A stretch of 26,161 bases of DNA from Thelonectria olida (Eukaryota > Ascomycota > Sordariomycetes > Hypocreales > Nectriaceae). The position numbers were made by a program, and so were the translations under genes. The stretch is from positions 1 to 26,161 of the forward strand of contig JAGPYM010000127.1 of assembly GCA_020736575.1 (NCBI GenBank), read 5' to 3'. Position 1 is the first letter of the stretch. Every line of letters starts with the position of its first letter. A model generated the notes under the pieces. It had not been told where the DNA came from and did no database searches. It saw nothing but the letters and a program-made list of their open reading frames with translations. Of this stretch, positions 17,101 to 26,161 are shown one piece after another.

Positions 17101-18095
17101 CATTACGTGGTAAGTCGAGGAACAACAGCACGACGAAAGAGCTCATCAGCTAACCACGGAGCAGGTCCTCTGCCCGAATTGGTGGAACTTCAACGAGACC
17201 ATGTCCCTCAAGGAGGCAGTCGACAAGGGCAACGGCGACATCAACTGGCAGCTGACGATGGAAAACTGGAAGCCCATCCGGGCGCGCACCGCGCTACACG
17301 AGACGTATCACTGGTCGCCCACGGTATCGCAGCCGAAATGCGAGGACGTCACGTACTACCCGGACGAGATCGTGGCGCTGGCCAAGAGCGGCACCGACAA
17401 GGCCAGGATGAATGCCGAGAGCTTTACCTTGGCTGGTCTGGCCATATACGTCATGGATGTCTTCCACCACGACAGTCCGCCGACGCCGGGGGGGAAGACG
17501 GTCAAGCAGGAAGCCCTGTCGGGGCTGGATGAGCCGCCCAAGGGATGGGTACGACCCGTGAGTCTCGACTCGACCACGTTTAAGCCAAACGCAAGCCTGG
17601 GGGCCAAGAAGCTGTCATCGTATGGAAAGTTGGAGCCCAATCATAACGGGTACGTTTCCAGCACCTCTCTCTCCTCCAGTTTATTCGTCTATGAAAGGTC
17701 ATGCTTGCTGACTCTCTTCCTCCTTTAGTGCCTGTCTCCACGGGTCCCAGTTCTGGTCCAAGGCTCAATGCAGCGTGTACTGCCAAAACCACGACTGCAA
17801 AACGGCCAAGAACGCCGACGGCCAGGCCGTCTATCAGTGCGACTGCGGCGCGCCGCGCAAGGGCGTGTGTACGAACGGGCCGTACGCGGACAAGCAGACG
17901 TGCGAGGGGTCCTGCGACGGCGGAAAGTGCACGCAAAAGGCCGGGTATAGAGACGTCGAGTGCAGCGGGTGTTCGACAGAGCAACCGATATGTAAAGATG
18001 GCGTGTACGACGACTTTGATAAGTGTGCTACAAAGTGCCACCAGGGGCAGTGCACCGAGAGTGCAGGCGTGAAGGGGGTTACATGTAAATGTTAG
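14159..18095 (+). CDS. Killer-toxin-like LysM/ChtBD1/GH18 chitinase with M35-like zincin domain and Cys-rich tail (1247 aa)
   Basis: Exons 14159-16871, 16931-17109, 17165-17649 and 17729-18095; introns of 59, 55 and 79 nt with GTAAGC, GTAAGT and GTACGT donors; all phases agree. Signal peptide about 1-23. Residues 24-270 are the variable N-terminal region found in subgroup C chitinases. LysM modules at about 275-321 and 337-385; ChtBD1 at about 402-445, Cys-rich. GH18 spans about 473-820 with S541-F-G-G, the catalytic D583-G-V-D-I-D-W-E590 motif (Glu590 acid) and M657-T-Y-D660, all intact, so an active endochitinase is expected. Residues about 847-1085 look like an M35/aspzincin metallopeptidase: a LCPNWW block (966-971), H1009-E-T-Y-H1013, candidate ligand D1025, then NAESFTLAG (1047-1055). 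The tail (about 1128-1247) has 18 Cys in two related repeats. Secreted; the domain set is like the K. lactis zymocin chitinase subunit up to GH18. Function in mycoparasitism or fungal competition is inferred. Confidence 0.9.
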
Positions 18096-18379
18096 GTGGA
18101 CGAGCTCCATTATTCAATTTTGGACAATGATACAGATATATATGTAGTTGAATGCACCTATTTTTTATTTGTACATTTTAGAAGCCATCGAACTTTCCAC
18201 ATCTAACACCATCTAATAACAAGCCCTAAGCTAGAGCTATAAAGAGCTATTATTATCAACTGCGAGCTCTAATAACTATTACATTTGTCAGTTAGCAACT
18301 AGTTAACAAACTTTTTTATTGTAAAAGCTTAGCACGCGCTATTAAAGTAAGGGTAATTAATAAATTATAAAAAGGAATA
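18096..18379. other. 3' flank of the chitinase gene
   Basis: Contains the probable 3' UTR of the chitinase gene and a rapid change from normal to AT-rich DNA at about 18130. No canonical AATAAA signal is evident; AATGATACAGATATATATG (about 18125) is a plausible AT-rich 3'-end region. The left inverted repeat of pogo copy B begins at 18380. Confidence 0.45.
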
Positions 18380-20900
18380 ACGTGCATGATAAGCGAGTGG
18401 CTCAGACAAGCGAGTGGCTCACGCGACTGTAATAATACGACTGCCTATATTTAGCAACATTTCCCCCAACTACTAATAATAAGTTTACCTAGTAATAAAG
18501 GGCGCTTGATCGTAGCTATTTAAGCAATCCAAAACGACCAAAACCTAAGCGCACGAGCTGCTGCTAAGATTTATACTATTAGTTAAAAAACGCTTAGCTG
18601 TCAGCTTAAGGGAACACCCTTATAATGCGATAGCATGCCCAATTTATAAAAACTATTAAATCTAGAGGAGAAGATAATTATTAAGTATGCTTTTAATCTG
18701 GATTTATAATTATTTCCTCCCTAATTTTATAATATAAAAGGTATAGCTAATTAACTGCTTGCTAATTATAATATACTTTTAATTAGTAAGCGCTAGGCTT
18801 TAAACTTTATTAAATAATAACTAGAGTTTAAAATGCATTTTATATATAAATATAACTATTAAAAGGCCTAATATAAAAATTTAAATATTATTTAGGGTTA
18901 GTTTTAATTTATATAAAATATAATTATAAAATATAGTATTTAAGAGTTAGATATTTATAATTTTAATAAGATTAGATTTATAATAGAAATTATTTTAACT
19001 GAAATAGTTATTATAAGTGCTAAATATAAAAGCTAATTTTTATATAAGCTTAAATATATAAAATAGAATAACTTAAATATACTTTACCTAGTAAGGGAAT
19101 AAAATTTATTATTAAATTTATAAAAATATAAGAATTATAATAATATATTTTTTACCTTATATACCTTATTAGTTATATTTTTATTTAGAATATTTTACTT
19201 ATTTCTAAATTAGAAAGGTAAACCTACTAGTATATACTATCCTTACCCTAATAGGCAATATCCGCTCTAATAAGGCATATAATTGTAAATAGGAAAGCGT
19301 ATTAGAATATATAATAATTTAATATGCCTTTTAAGTTTTCCACTTTTAACTAACTATTTAAATAAGAAGGAATATACTTATATAAGCATTTTAAAAACTA
19401 TTAAATAGAGAAATAATAGAGTTTTTATTTAATATATATATTTTTTACCTAGGGCTAATAGGACCCAATTTATTATATATAGAAAATAAGGGTTTTCCTT
19501 CCCTTATTTAACCTAATTTAATTATTAATATTTATAATAAACTTTCAATTAATTAGAACCTTTTTTACATTTTTATAACTGCCTTAATTTACTAATTCTA
19601 AATATCTAATTAAAATTTAAATATTTTTACTTTCTATTTTTCTATTTACTCTTAAAGCTTCTAACCTTTATTTTCCACTATAGCTCTAGCCTTTATACTA
19701 AATAATATAAGAGACTAAAAATAGTATAGCTAGGAAATAGAAAATGGGTTATTATAATTTAGGGCGTTAATTCCTAAGGGTGGGCGATCCTACTATTTAT
19801 TATTATTACAAGTTAATATTACCTTGCGGCCTAGTATAATAAAAGGATCTTACTTTAAGACTGGGTTATTATAATTTTAAATAACGGCTGGATAATAAAT
19901 AAGAGAGGCCTAGAATGGATTTAGCACTTTAAGAAGTCTTTAAAGCTGCATTCTTTTAGCTCTTATTGCCTTCTTATATTAAATAGGTATAAGAGCTACT
20001 ATTTAACTAAATTTAAACTATTTTATAAGAAGAATAAGATTATTACTTTATATAATGCCCCTATATTTATTTTATATTTTCTAGCCACTTAATATTAGCT
20101 GCTTTAGGCCGCTTAAGTAGGCTTATAATTAACAAATTAAAAATCTAATAAAGACCCAAATTATATATATTACTAAGGTTAACTTCTTTCCTATATTTCA
20201 AACTGCATTTTAAAGCGTAATATTAGAAAAGAACATTTAGGGAGGTTTTTAAAATATAGGAATTGTGCCTTATAATTTAAAAAGTGTACTTTTTTAGTTA
20301 GATATTAAGTTATAAACTTTATTACCTATAGTGGGAGATTTTATATTACTTAATATTTAGGTTTTAAAGACCCTAAATAATCTAATTAAAGCTATTTTAC
20401 AAACTAATTTTATTAAAAGTCAAATTAGCTATTATTAAAAAAGCTTTCTAATATTAATTTTAACTACTATAAACCAATTTATAAAGGAAATGCAAGAAAT
20501 AATATATTATATAGTATTATTAAAAGCAGAAGTTAATAAGCTTTAGGAGGCAAATATAACACTTAGCTAGTAATAAAGGGCAAAAAAAATACATTTCTAG
20601 CTTTTAGGGAGTATAATAGTAGCTAAGGGGCTAGAGCTATAAGATTAGAAGGAAATTATTAATTAAATATAGTAGGAAATATAATAGAGTAATAGTTAGA
20701 AGAGGCAGATAAAAATAAGAAATTAGTAATATAGAAAATATAAGCAACCCGGGCATAATATATATACTTATAAAATTAATATAAATAAGTTTAAAAAAGA
20801 GATTAGTAATTAATTTTAGTTAATTTTAAATATTATAATTGTTTTATTTTAATATTTAATAGTAAAAGTATAGTTAAGTAAGCTACTTGCTTATTATAGG
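18380..20900 (+). mobile_element. Fot1/pogo-type DNA transposon, copy B
   Basis: Left end ACGTGCATGATAAGCGAG directly follows TA (18378-18379), as expected for Tc1/mariner/pogo elements. Two perfect AAGCGAGTGGCTCA subterminal repeats lie at 18391-18404 and 18408-18421. From 18733 the DNA aligns with copy A (AGCTAATTAACTGCTTGCT...). Transposase blocks are still legible: NNKRGLEWI at about 19880-19920, CLLILNRYKSYY at about 19960-20000, then KKNKIITLYN, with the DGH Asp again Asn; the frame slips after about 20070. The right end is probably near 20900, where CTACTTGCTTATTAT resembles the inverted repeat, but the last bases differ. Heavily mutated and inactive. Confidence 0.65.
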
Positions 20901-21249
20901 GGTCGTTTTATAGAGTAATTTTAGGAAATTGTATGCAATTATATAATTACTACCTAATAAGTGCCTAGTAGCATGCATGCAAATATTTTAATAGCTAGCA
21001 GCCTAATTAAAGCTATTCTAGGGCCTAGGGGACTATTATACTCTAGTAGTGCATTTAGTCTAGGAGCGGCACTATATAAGCTACTAGCTATTAAGATATT
21101 TATATATATAGTATTAGAAAGGGATAAGGGGGGGCTAGGCTCTATTATAAGAATTATAAGATAATAATATACTAATCCTACAGCTTTTTAATCTTTAAAA
21201 ATACATTTTTTTAAATAGATATATGTATAAAGATTCTCCTAGACAGCCG
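20901..21249. other. Spacer between pogo copy B and the Crypton-like element
   Basis: AT-rich DNA with CTAG and TATA words. A 67-codon plus-strand frame (20961-21164) translates to a hydrophobic, low-complexity peptide with no family resemblance, so I treat it as chance. It may belong to the 3' non-coding part of the element at 21250-23780. Confidence 0.4.
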
Positions 21250-23780
21250 GCTTACTATTAACAAGGGGCGGTCTGCCTCCTCCCTAGCCGGGTCCAGCGC
21301 CCCCAATGGCCCCAAGTCGGACCTGGTCCCGGGCCTAGGCCTAGGCCTGGGTCATCGGGCACGGGGGTCCCTACCTATACCCGTATCTGGCCCTCGCCTT
21401 AGTCCTGACCCTGGCCCTGCCGGCGGCGCTATTTGAGCTCCTTAATGAGCCGGTTTAAGCTCCGGCCGGCGCGTAAGAGCTCTAGCTCTATAACGGCCTC
21501 CTCCTCGCTCTTACCGGATGCTATATGGGCTAGTAGCTTGTCCCAGATTACCTTCCGGCGATAGAACTGCACCCTAACCCCGTTCCCCGGGCGCTAACGG
21601 CTTCCCCATGTCTCTTCCAGCATCTGTACGGCAGGCTGGCCTGTAATTCCCTCCTCCCACTCCTTCTAGATGTCCCGTACTATAAAGACCCTAGCTAGGG
21701 CTGTAACGACGGGCATACCTGGTACTAGAGGCTCTGGGGCCGAGGCTGGAGCTGTATTAAGATTTAAGGTAGGAGCTGTCAACGGCGCTGGCGCCGGCTC
21801 TAGCACTACTGCTGGCCCGGCTCCGAAGTGGCCGGTAAGTGTGATAGGGACCTTGCCCTAGAGGAGGGCATTGAGGCCGCTCTGAATCCCCTCTAGCCGG
21901 ATGGCGAGCTGATGGCTATTCTATAAGAGGGCCCCGCGCGTGCTCTCTAAGACGCCGCTTAGCTCCGGTAGCGTGTGTCGTACGAGCAGGCTTAACGGCT
22001 CCGTAGCCCCTACTGCGTTGGAGCGCACGGTAACGGCGAACTCGTCCCACTCGGGCCCGTTAAAAGGGGCGTAGGCGAAGAAGGGCAGCGACGGGTAGTA
22101 GGGCTGTAAGACGGCCAGGTCCTGTAAGAGTACTATATGCAGGCGCTGCATAAGCTTAAGGAAGCTGTCGGCGGCTAGGTCGTCGTTGTTGAGGCCGCCT
22201 TCTGCCCAGTATTGCTGGCGCGCGCGCGCCTTAAAGCGGGACTCCCACTTCTCTATCTACGGCTAAAGCTGCTTTTGTAGGACGGATGGGGGTTCGTGGG
22301 CCGCACGCGCGAGGAAGTAGCCCCCTGGGGACGCCGAGAAGCTGGCAATAATACGTATAAACTCGCGCGGTAGGTGCATAAGATAGGCCTAGCAGAGTAC
22401 GCTCTGGTTCTAGCGGCCGGCCTGCGAGATCTAGGCAAGTGACGTGCTATAGGTCTGCGCATCCTGGGCGCCTACCCTGCGCGGGAGGTGTGTCTTCTTT
22501 GACGCGATAAGGCCAGTAGCGCTAAAGATACGCTAGGTCTCTTATAGCTGCATTAGATACAAGAGCTCCTATTTGCAGTCCCGTCTGATAAGGACCTTAA
22601 TCCGATACTAGTCCTGGCGGCGCTAGAAGGATGGGGGCGGCTTGCTAGCGATGTGCTAGTACTAGAAGAAAAGCTATACTAGGGCCCCTTATATATAAAA
22701 TAAGGGGTCCTTATGCCAGAGGGCGCCTATAAACTCCTTTCTTACTGTCTTATTTAGCTTGCTATCTTATAAAAGGCTTATAAAATAGCTATAGGTAGTT
22801 AGGCCTTCTAAAGGTAAATAGTTAAATAGGGATAGGTTTATAAGCTCTATTTTATAGCAGTTCTCCCCTTATAAGAGGTAGTTATAGTTAAAGAGGAGGT
22901 CGACTTGCATATGGAGGTTTTATAGTATATACGCGGCCCCGCTAAGAAGGAGATCCTAGATTTAGAGCTATTTATTAAGGGAATAGCCGGCCTGAATCCT
23001 ATTAGTTCTACAGTCTTTAAAGGAGGCGCGGTCATGCTTCCCCCGCTGCCGGCCCTATTACTTAAGGAAGCCTCGTACAGTAGCGCCCCGGGGGTTCTCC
23101 GTATTTGCATTGCCATGGGCCACCTAGAGCCGCTAGAGCTCGATAATAGCTGCGATATAAGCATCGATAGGTGCCCCTTGTAAGCAGAGACCCTTTAGTA
23201 AGGCCTACTGCAGCTGGCGCAAGGGCCGTGGGTGGCATATAGCCCTCGCGGTCGTCCGCAAGCAGCTCAGCGGCCTCAGCCAGGGGGACCTCTAGGGTTT
23301 TGGCTAGGCTTTCGGCCTCTGCTAGGGCGGCGGCCTCAAGCTGCTCCCATTCGAGCTGTTGCCGTAGCTGTACGGCCTTGCCTTTGCCCCTACCCCTACC
23401 CCGACCCCGCGCCCGCAGCTTCTTCTGCAGCGGCGCTATGCATTATAAGAGGATATCCTCTTTAAGCCATACTGCCAGCTTGTCCGGCGTGACGAGCTCG
23501 CTATCGGGCCAGCTATAGAGCAAGCCGTCTACTGCATCCTAGGGCTTATAGCACCAAGCCTATAGGTATTCTTCTATTAGCTGCCTATAGGGCCCTAGGG
23601 ACTTAAGAAGGGGGGAAAGGGGAGGGGACTAGTTAGGAGAATGCACCTTTCACTCCTACTGCTTTGCTATATAACTCCGCGCTATATTTGCCAGCTGTTC
23701 GTCCTTTATTACCTAGAGGCCTGCCCTTTAGGCGGCATAGGCGGGCTTATTAGCGGCTGTATATAAGTTGTTAGTAGTTA
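21250..23780 (-). mobile_element. Crypton-like element with Ndc10/GCR1-type protein, RIP-inactivated
   Basis: GC-richer island on the minus strand that reads as one decayed gene. N-terminal part (about 23780-23200): KLRARGRGRGRGKGKAVQL and LEVPLAEAAELLADDREGY, then after a frame switch near 23165-23195 IDAYIAAIIEL*RL* and NANTENPRGATVRGFL. Middle (about 22900-21920): HLPREFIRIIASFSASPGGY, LLQDLAVLQPYYPSLPFFAY, PFNGPEWDEFAVTVRS. C-terminal part (about 21690-21430): VRDI*KEWEEGI, LEETWGSR*RPGN, RRKVIWDKLLAHIASGKSEEE. The middle resembles the Ndc10_II-type domain and the end the GCR1_C DNA-binding domain, as in fungal Cryptons. Stops are mainly TAG where Trp or Gln is expected. Not functional; the name rests on motif recall and needs a profile search. 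Confidence 0.6.
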
Positions 23781-24289
23781 TTTCAGTTAATTAGGGCTTT
23801 TAAAATATAGTATTATTTTAGGCTAGGTAGATTAGAGGCCTTATAAGTTAAAGGGGGACTTATTAAATCCACTTATTAGGCGTTATATATATAATTTTAT
23901 AGATTTTATAGGCTGCATTTTATAGGAGATAAGTGGTTATATAGCTTTAGCGGATTATAATATAATTGCGCGCACTATTAATAAGTATATAACATATTTA
24001 AATATATAGCGCATTTTCCTAAAAACTTTTATTTTTTATTTAAATATATATTTTTTAACTATTTAATAGATTATAATTAAATACTAAGGTAAAAACTCTT
24101 TTTACCTTTTAAGCCTTTTAAAATAACTTAAAATTAAATATTTAACATACTGCTAGCATTTATAAAATTAAAGAGTAAAGACTTTATTACTAGTAAAATA
24201 GTATTTAATTTTAATATAATTAGATTTTAAAAGTATATTACTTATTTAATTTAGAGAAATAGATTATTATTTAGTTTATTTTTAATTTA
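23781..24289. other. AT-rich RIP-degraded DNA
   Basis: No gene readable. GATAAGTGGTTATATAGCTTTAGCGG near 23930 may be a decayed left end of pogo copy C, by weak resemblance to the inverted and subterminal repeats at 18380-18421, but this is not secure. Confidence 0.5.
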
Positions 24290-24730
24290 AATTTATAAGA
24301 ATTTCCCTTATAATTTTATAATATTAAAAAAATAGCTAACTAACTGCTTACTAATTATAATATATTATTTATTAGTAAGTATTAAGCTTTTAACTTTATT
24401 AAATAATATTAAAAGTTTAAAAGGTAATTTTTTTATAAATATAATTATTAAAGGGCTAAATATAAAAATCTAATTATTATTTATAATTAGTTCTAGCTTA
24501 TAAAAAATATAATTATAAAATATAATATTAATTTAGCTAATATTTATAATTTTAATAAGATTAGCTTTATAATAAGCCTTATTAGAAGTAAAATAGTTAT
24601 TATAAGTGTAAAAAGGTATAAAAACTTAAAATTAATCTAGCTTAAAAATTAGAAACAAATTATAATTATTTAAGCAATTAATATAAAAAGCTAAGCAATT
24701 TTACTATTTATTATAATTATAAGCTAATAT
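24290..24730 (+). mobile_element. Fot1/pogo-type DNA transposon, copy C (fragment)
   Basis: Third copy, same orientation as A and B. TAGCTAACTAACTGCTTACT (24333-24352) aligns with 9199 in A and 18733 in B, and the alignment continues through TTTTAATAAGATTAGCTTTATAAT (about 24550) to GCTAATAT at 24730. There it stops abruptly and the LTR at 24731 begins. In copy A the sequence continues with the rest of the transposase, so C was split by a retrotransposon insertion. Heavily AT-enriched. Confidence 0.65.
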
Positions 24731-25136
24731 TATAATAGTTTAGTTAATTTTTAATAAATAAAACTAAAGGGTTTTAAGTTTATATTAATAAAAAGATTAA
24801 AATATTAAGGTTTAAATAATATAATAAGTTATTATATTTAATAATATACTTAATAAATAAGTATAACTAAGTTATATTAAAAGCTAAAATAGTTATATTT
24901 ATTTATTATATTAAATAAATATATTTATATACTAGTTACTTTATTAAATTAATTATAATTAACTTAAGTTAAATTAACCTAATTTAATTTATATAATTAA
25001 AATAAGTTAAATTGTTTTAATTTAAGATATATTTAATATATTATACTTATAAGATAGTTTTTATAAGTTTAATAGGTTTTATTATAAATAACTGCCTAGT
25101 TTCTTATAGGGTTATAATATAAGCTATAATATAATA
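24731..25136 (-). repeat. LTR (right copy, inverted), inserted into pogo copy C
   Basis: The reverse complement aligns with the LTR at 134-526: start TATTATATTATAG at 25136 after a purine-rich tract (TAAAAGAAAGA on the minus strand, 25137-25147), shared middle around AGCTTTTAATATAACTTA (about 24870-24890), and end CTATTATA at 24731. It cuts pogo copy C. The retroelement interior should lie to the right. Confidence 0.6.
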
Positions 25137-26161
25137 TCTTTCTTTTATTAGTTTTACCCTTAAGATTATATAAGTAAGTTATAGTTTTATAAGTTAGTTT
25201 TCTAATTAACTTACTTTTATTTTTCTTACTTTTTTAACTAATAATATATTAAATTATATTATTAAAATTACCTTATATTTAAAAGTTTTATTTATAAAAT
25301 ATAATAATATTATTAAAATAATTAAGAAATTTAATTTTAAAATACTATACTATTTTACTTACTTTAAAACTAATTATTATTTTTATATAATAGTAAAAAG
25401 TAAATAGTATTATAACTTTTATATAAAGAAAAAGTATATTTAATAGAATTTTAATAGTATTACTTTTTAAATATATTTATAAAATAAGTATTTAGTTTCT
25501 CTTTTATTAATAGGTTATAATTACTTATATTTTATAAGAGAAAAATTATTTAAAAAAGTAAAAGGAGTAAGTAAAGGCTAATTTATTAAAAGCCTTAGCT
25601 TAATTATAATAGTTATATTATTAAGAGAAATATTTATAAGAGAAAGTAATAAAAATAGTTTATTAAAGTTATAAGAATTAAATAAGTTAAAGGAGTTAAA
25701 GTGTTAAAATAAAAAGAGTATTATTTTATTAAAATAGGGGCTCTTTTTAAGATTTAGCTTTTAAAAGATTATAAGGTTATTAATTAGAGTGCAGTTCCTT
25801 TTAAGGCTTTATTTACTTTTAATACTTTTAATAGAAGTCCTTTAATAGGTATTATATATAAGTAAGGTATTTTAATAGTTCTTATATATTTTCTAATATA
25901 ATATATTCCTTTTATTTAATAAAGTATTTAACTTATTTATTTTCTTTTATTATATTAAGAATTTTTTCTATTTTATATTTTTTAAGTTTTTAATTTTATT
26001 TTTAATTTATTTTCTATTTTAATTATAATTATTCCTTTTATTAGTTTAAATACTAAAATATAAAAAATGAAATAGTATTTAATTTTAAGTTTAATTTATA
26101 ATTATTTTTTAAGATTTTTTTTAAAATTTTATAAGGTTTAAAAATATTTATAATTAACTTT
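25137..26161 (-). mobile_element. Probable retrotransposon interior, RIP-degraded
   Basis: Inferred from position: the LTR at 24731-25136 is a 3' LTR on the minus strand, so the adjacent DNA to the right should be the 3' part of the element's interior. Only AT-rich sequence with stops in all frames is visible. Short minus-strand peptides can be read (e.g. SFKS*ILKRAPIL near 25745-25790) but are too decayed to assign to Gypsy or Copia. Confidence 0.4.

Noticed and set aside
16697..17649. Hce2 (Ecp2-like) domain at the chitinase C-terminus
   Set aside because: Some killer-toxin-like chitinases carry Hce2, but the region here has HExxH and M35-like blocks and not the Hce2 cysteine pattern.
20961..21164. 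67-codon plus-strand open frame
   Set aside because: Hydrophobic low-complexity translation of AT-rich repeat DNA, no family resemblance, no context.
25137..26161. Gypsy-type pol reading on the minus strand
   Set aside because: Short phrases such as SFKS*ILKRAPIL can be matched by eye, but the sequence is too AT-degraded to support a family call.
1..26161. tRNA or rRNA genes
   Set aside because: No cloverleaf-like box A/box B pair or rRNA-like conserved run was noticed on either strand; a covariance-model scan would be needed to exclude a tRNA.

Overview
This window is from a filamentous ascomycete (Pezizomycotina, most likely a Sordariomycete). The evidence is short introns of 54-79 nt with GTAAGC/GTATGT-type donors and CTAAC/CTGAC branch sites, a killer-toxin-like LysM-chitinase, HET and bZIP/DUF3425 fragments, and a two-part genome structure. 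Gene islands of ordinary base composition sit between very AT-rich blocks almost devoid of CpA/TpG, which is the footprint of repeat-induced point mutation (RIP). No species can be named from the sequence.

Layout. 1-1969: RIP-degraded AT-rich DNA with an LTR (134-526) and a cluster of six short GC-cored palindromes. 1970-2377 (-): a hAT/BED-finger-like transposase N-terminal fragment at the edge of the island. 2378-8174: an island of small unrecognised genes (about 3.05, 3.42, 4.76, 5.9 and 6.6 kb). 8175-8873 (-): a bZIP/DUF3425 transcription factor pseudogene, with an LTR immediately upstream (9000-9193). 9194-10944: a Fot1/pogo-type DNA transposon (copy A) with a solo LTR nested in it. 11440-11627: a second copy of the 9.0-kb LTR. 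11732-11928 (-): a scrap of a HET domain. 12066-13274: a two-exon 384-aa gene. 14159-18095: a four-exon gene for a 1247-aa secreted protein. 18380-20900: pogo copy B. 21250-23780 (-): a RIP-killed Crypton-like (Ndc10/GCR1-type) element. 24290-24730: pogo copy C, cut by an LTR (24731-25136, -). The rest is AT-rich retroelement DNA.

The main gene is the 14.2-18.1 kb chitinase. After manual splicing it reads: signal peptide, a killer-toxin-like N-terminal region, two LysM modules, a ChtBD1 chitin-binding module, a complete GH18 catalytic domain, then a region that looks like an M35/aspzincin-type metallopeptidase with an intact HExxH, then an 18-cysteine tail made largely of two related repeats. 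Chitin binding, chitin cleavage and a possible protease in one secreted chain would suit attack on, or interaction with, another fungus's cell wall. The neighbouring 384-aa protein has a weak signal peptide and resembles a family of fungal hypothetical proteins tentatively related to HSP70/actin-like ATPases.

Most other coding remnants are mobile elements or broken genes. Their in-frame stops fall mainly where Trp or Gln is expected, and both legible catalytic Asp positions of pogo copy A read Asn. Both patterns fit RIP.
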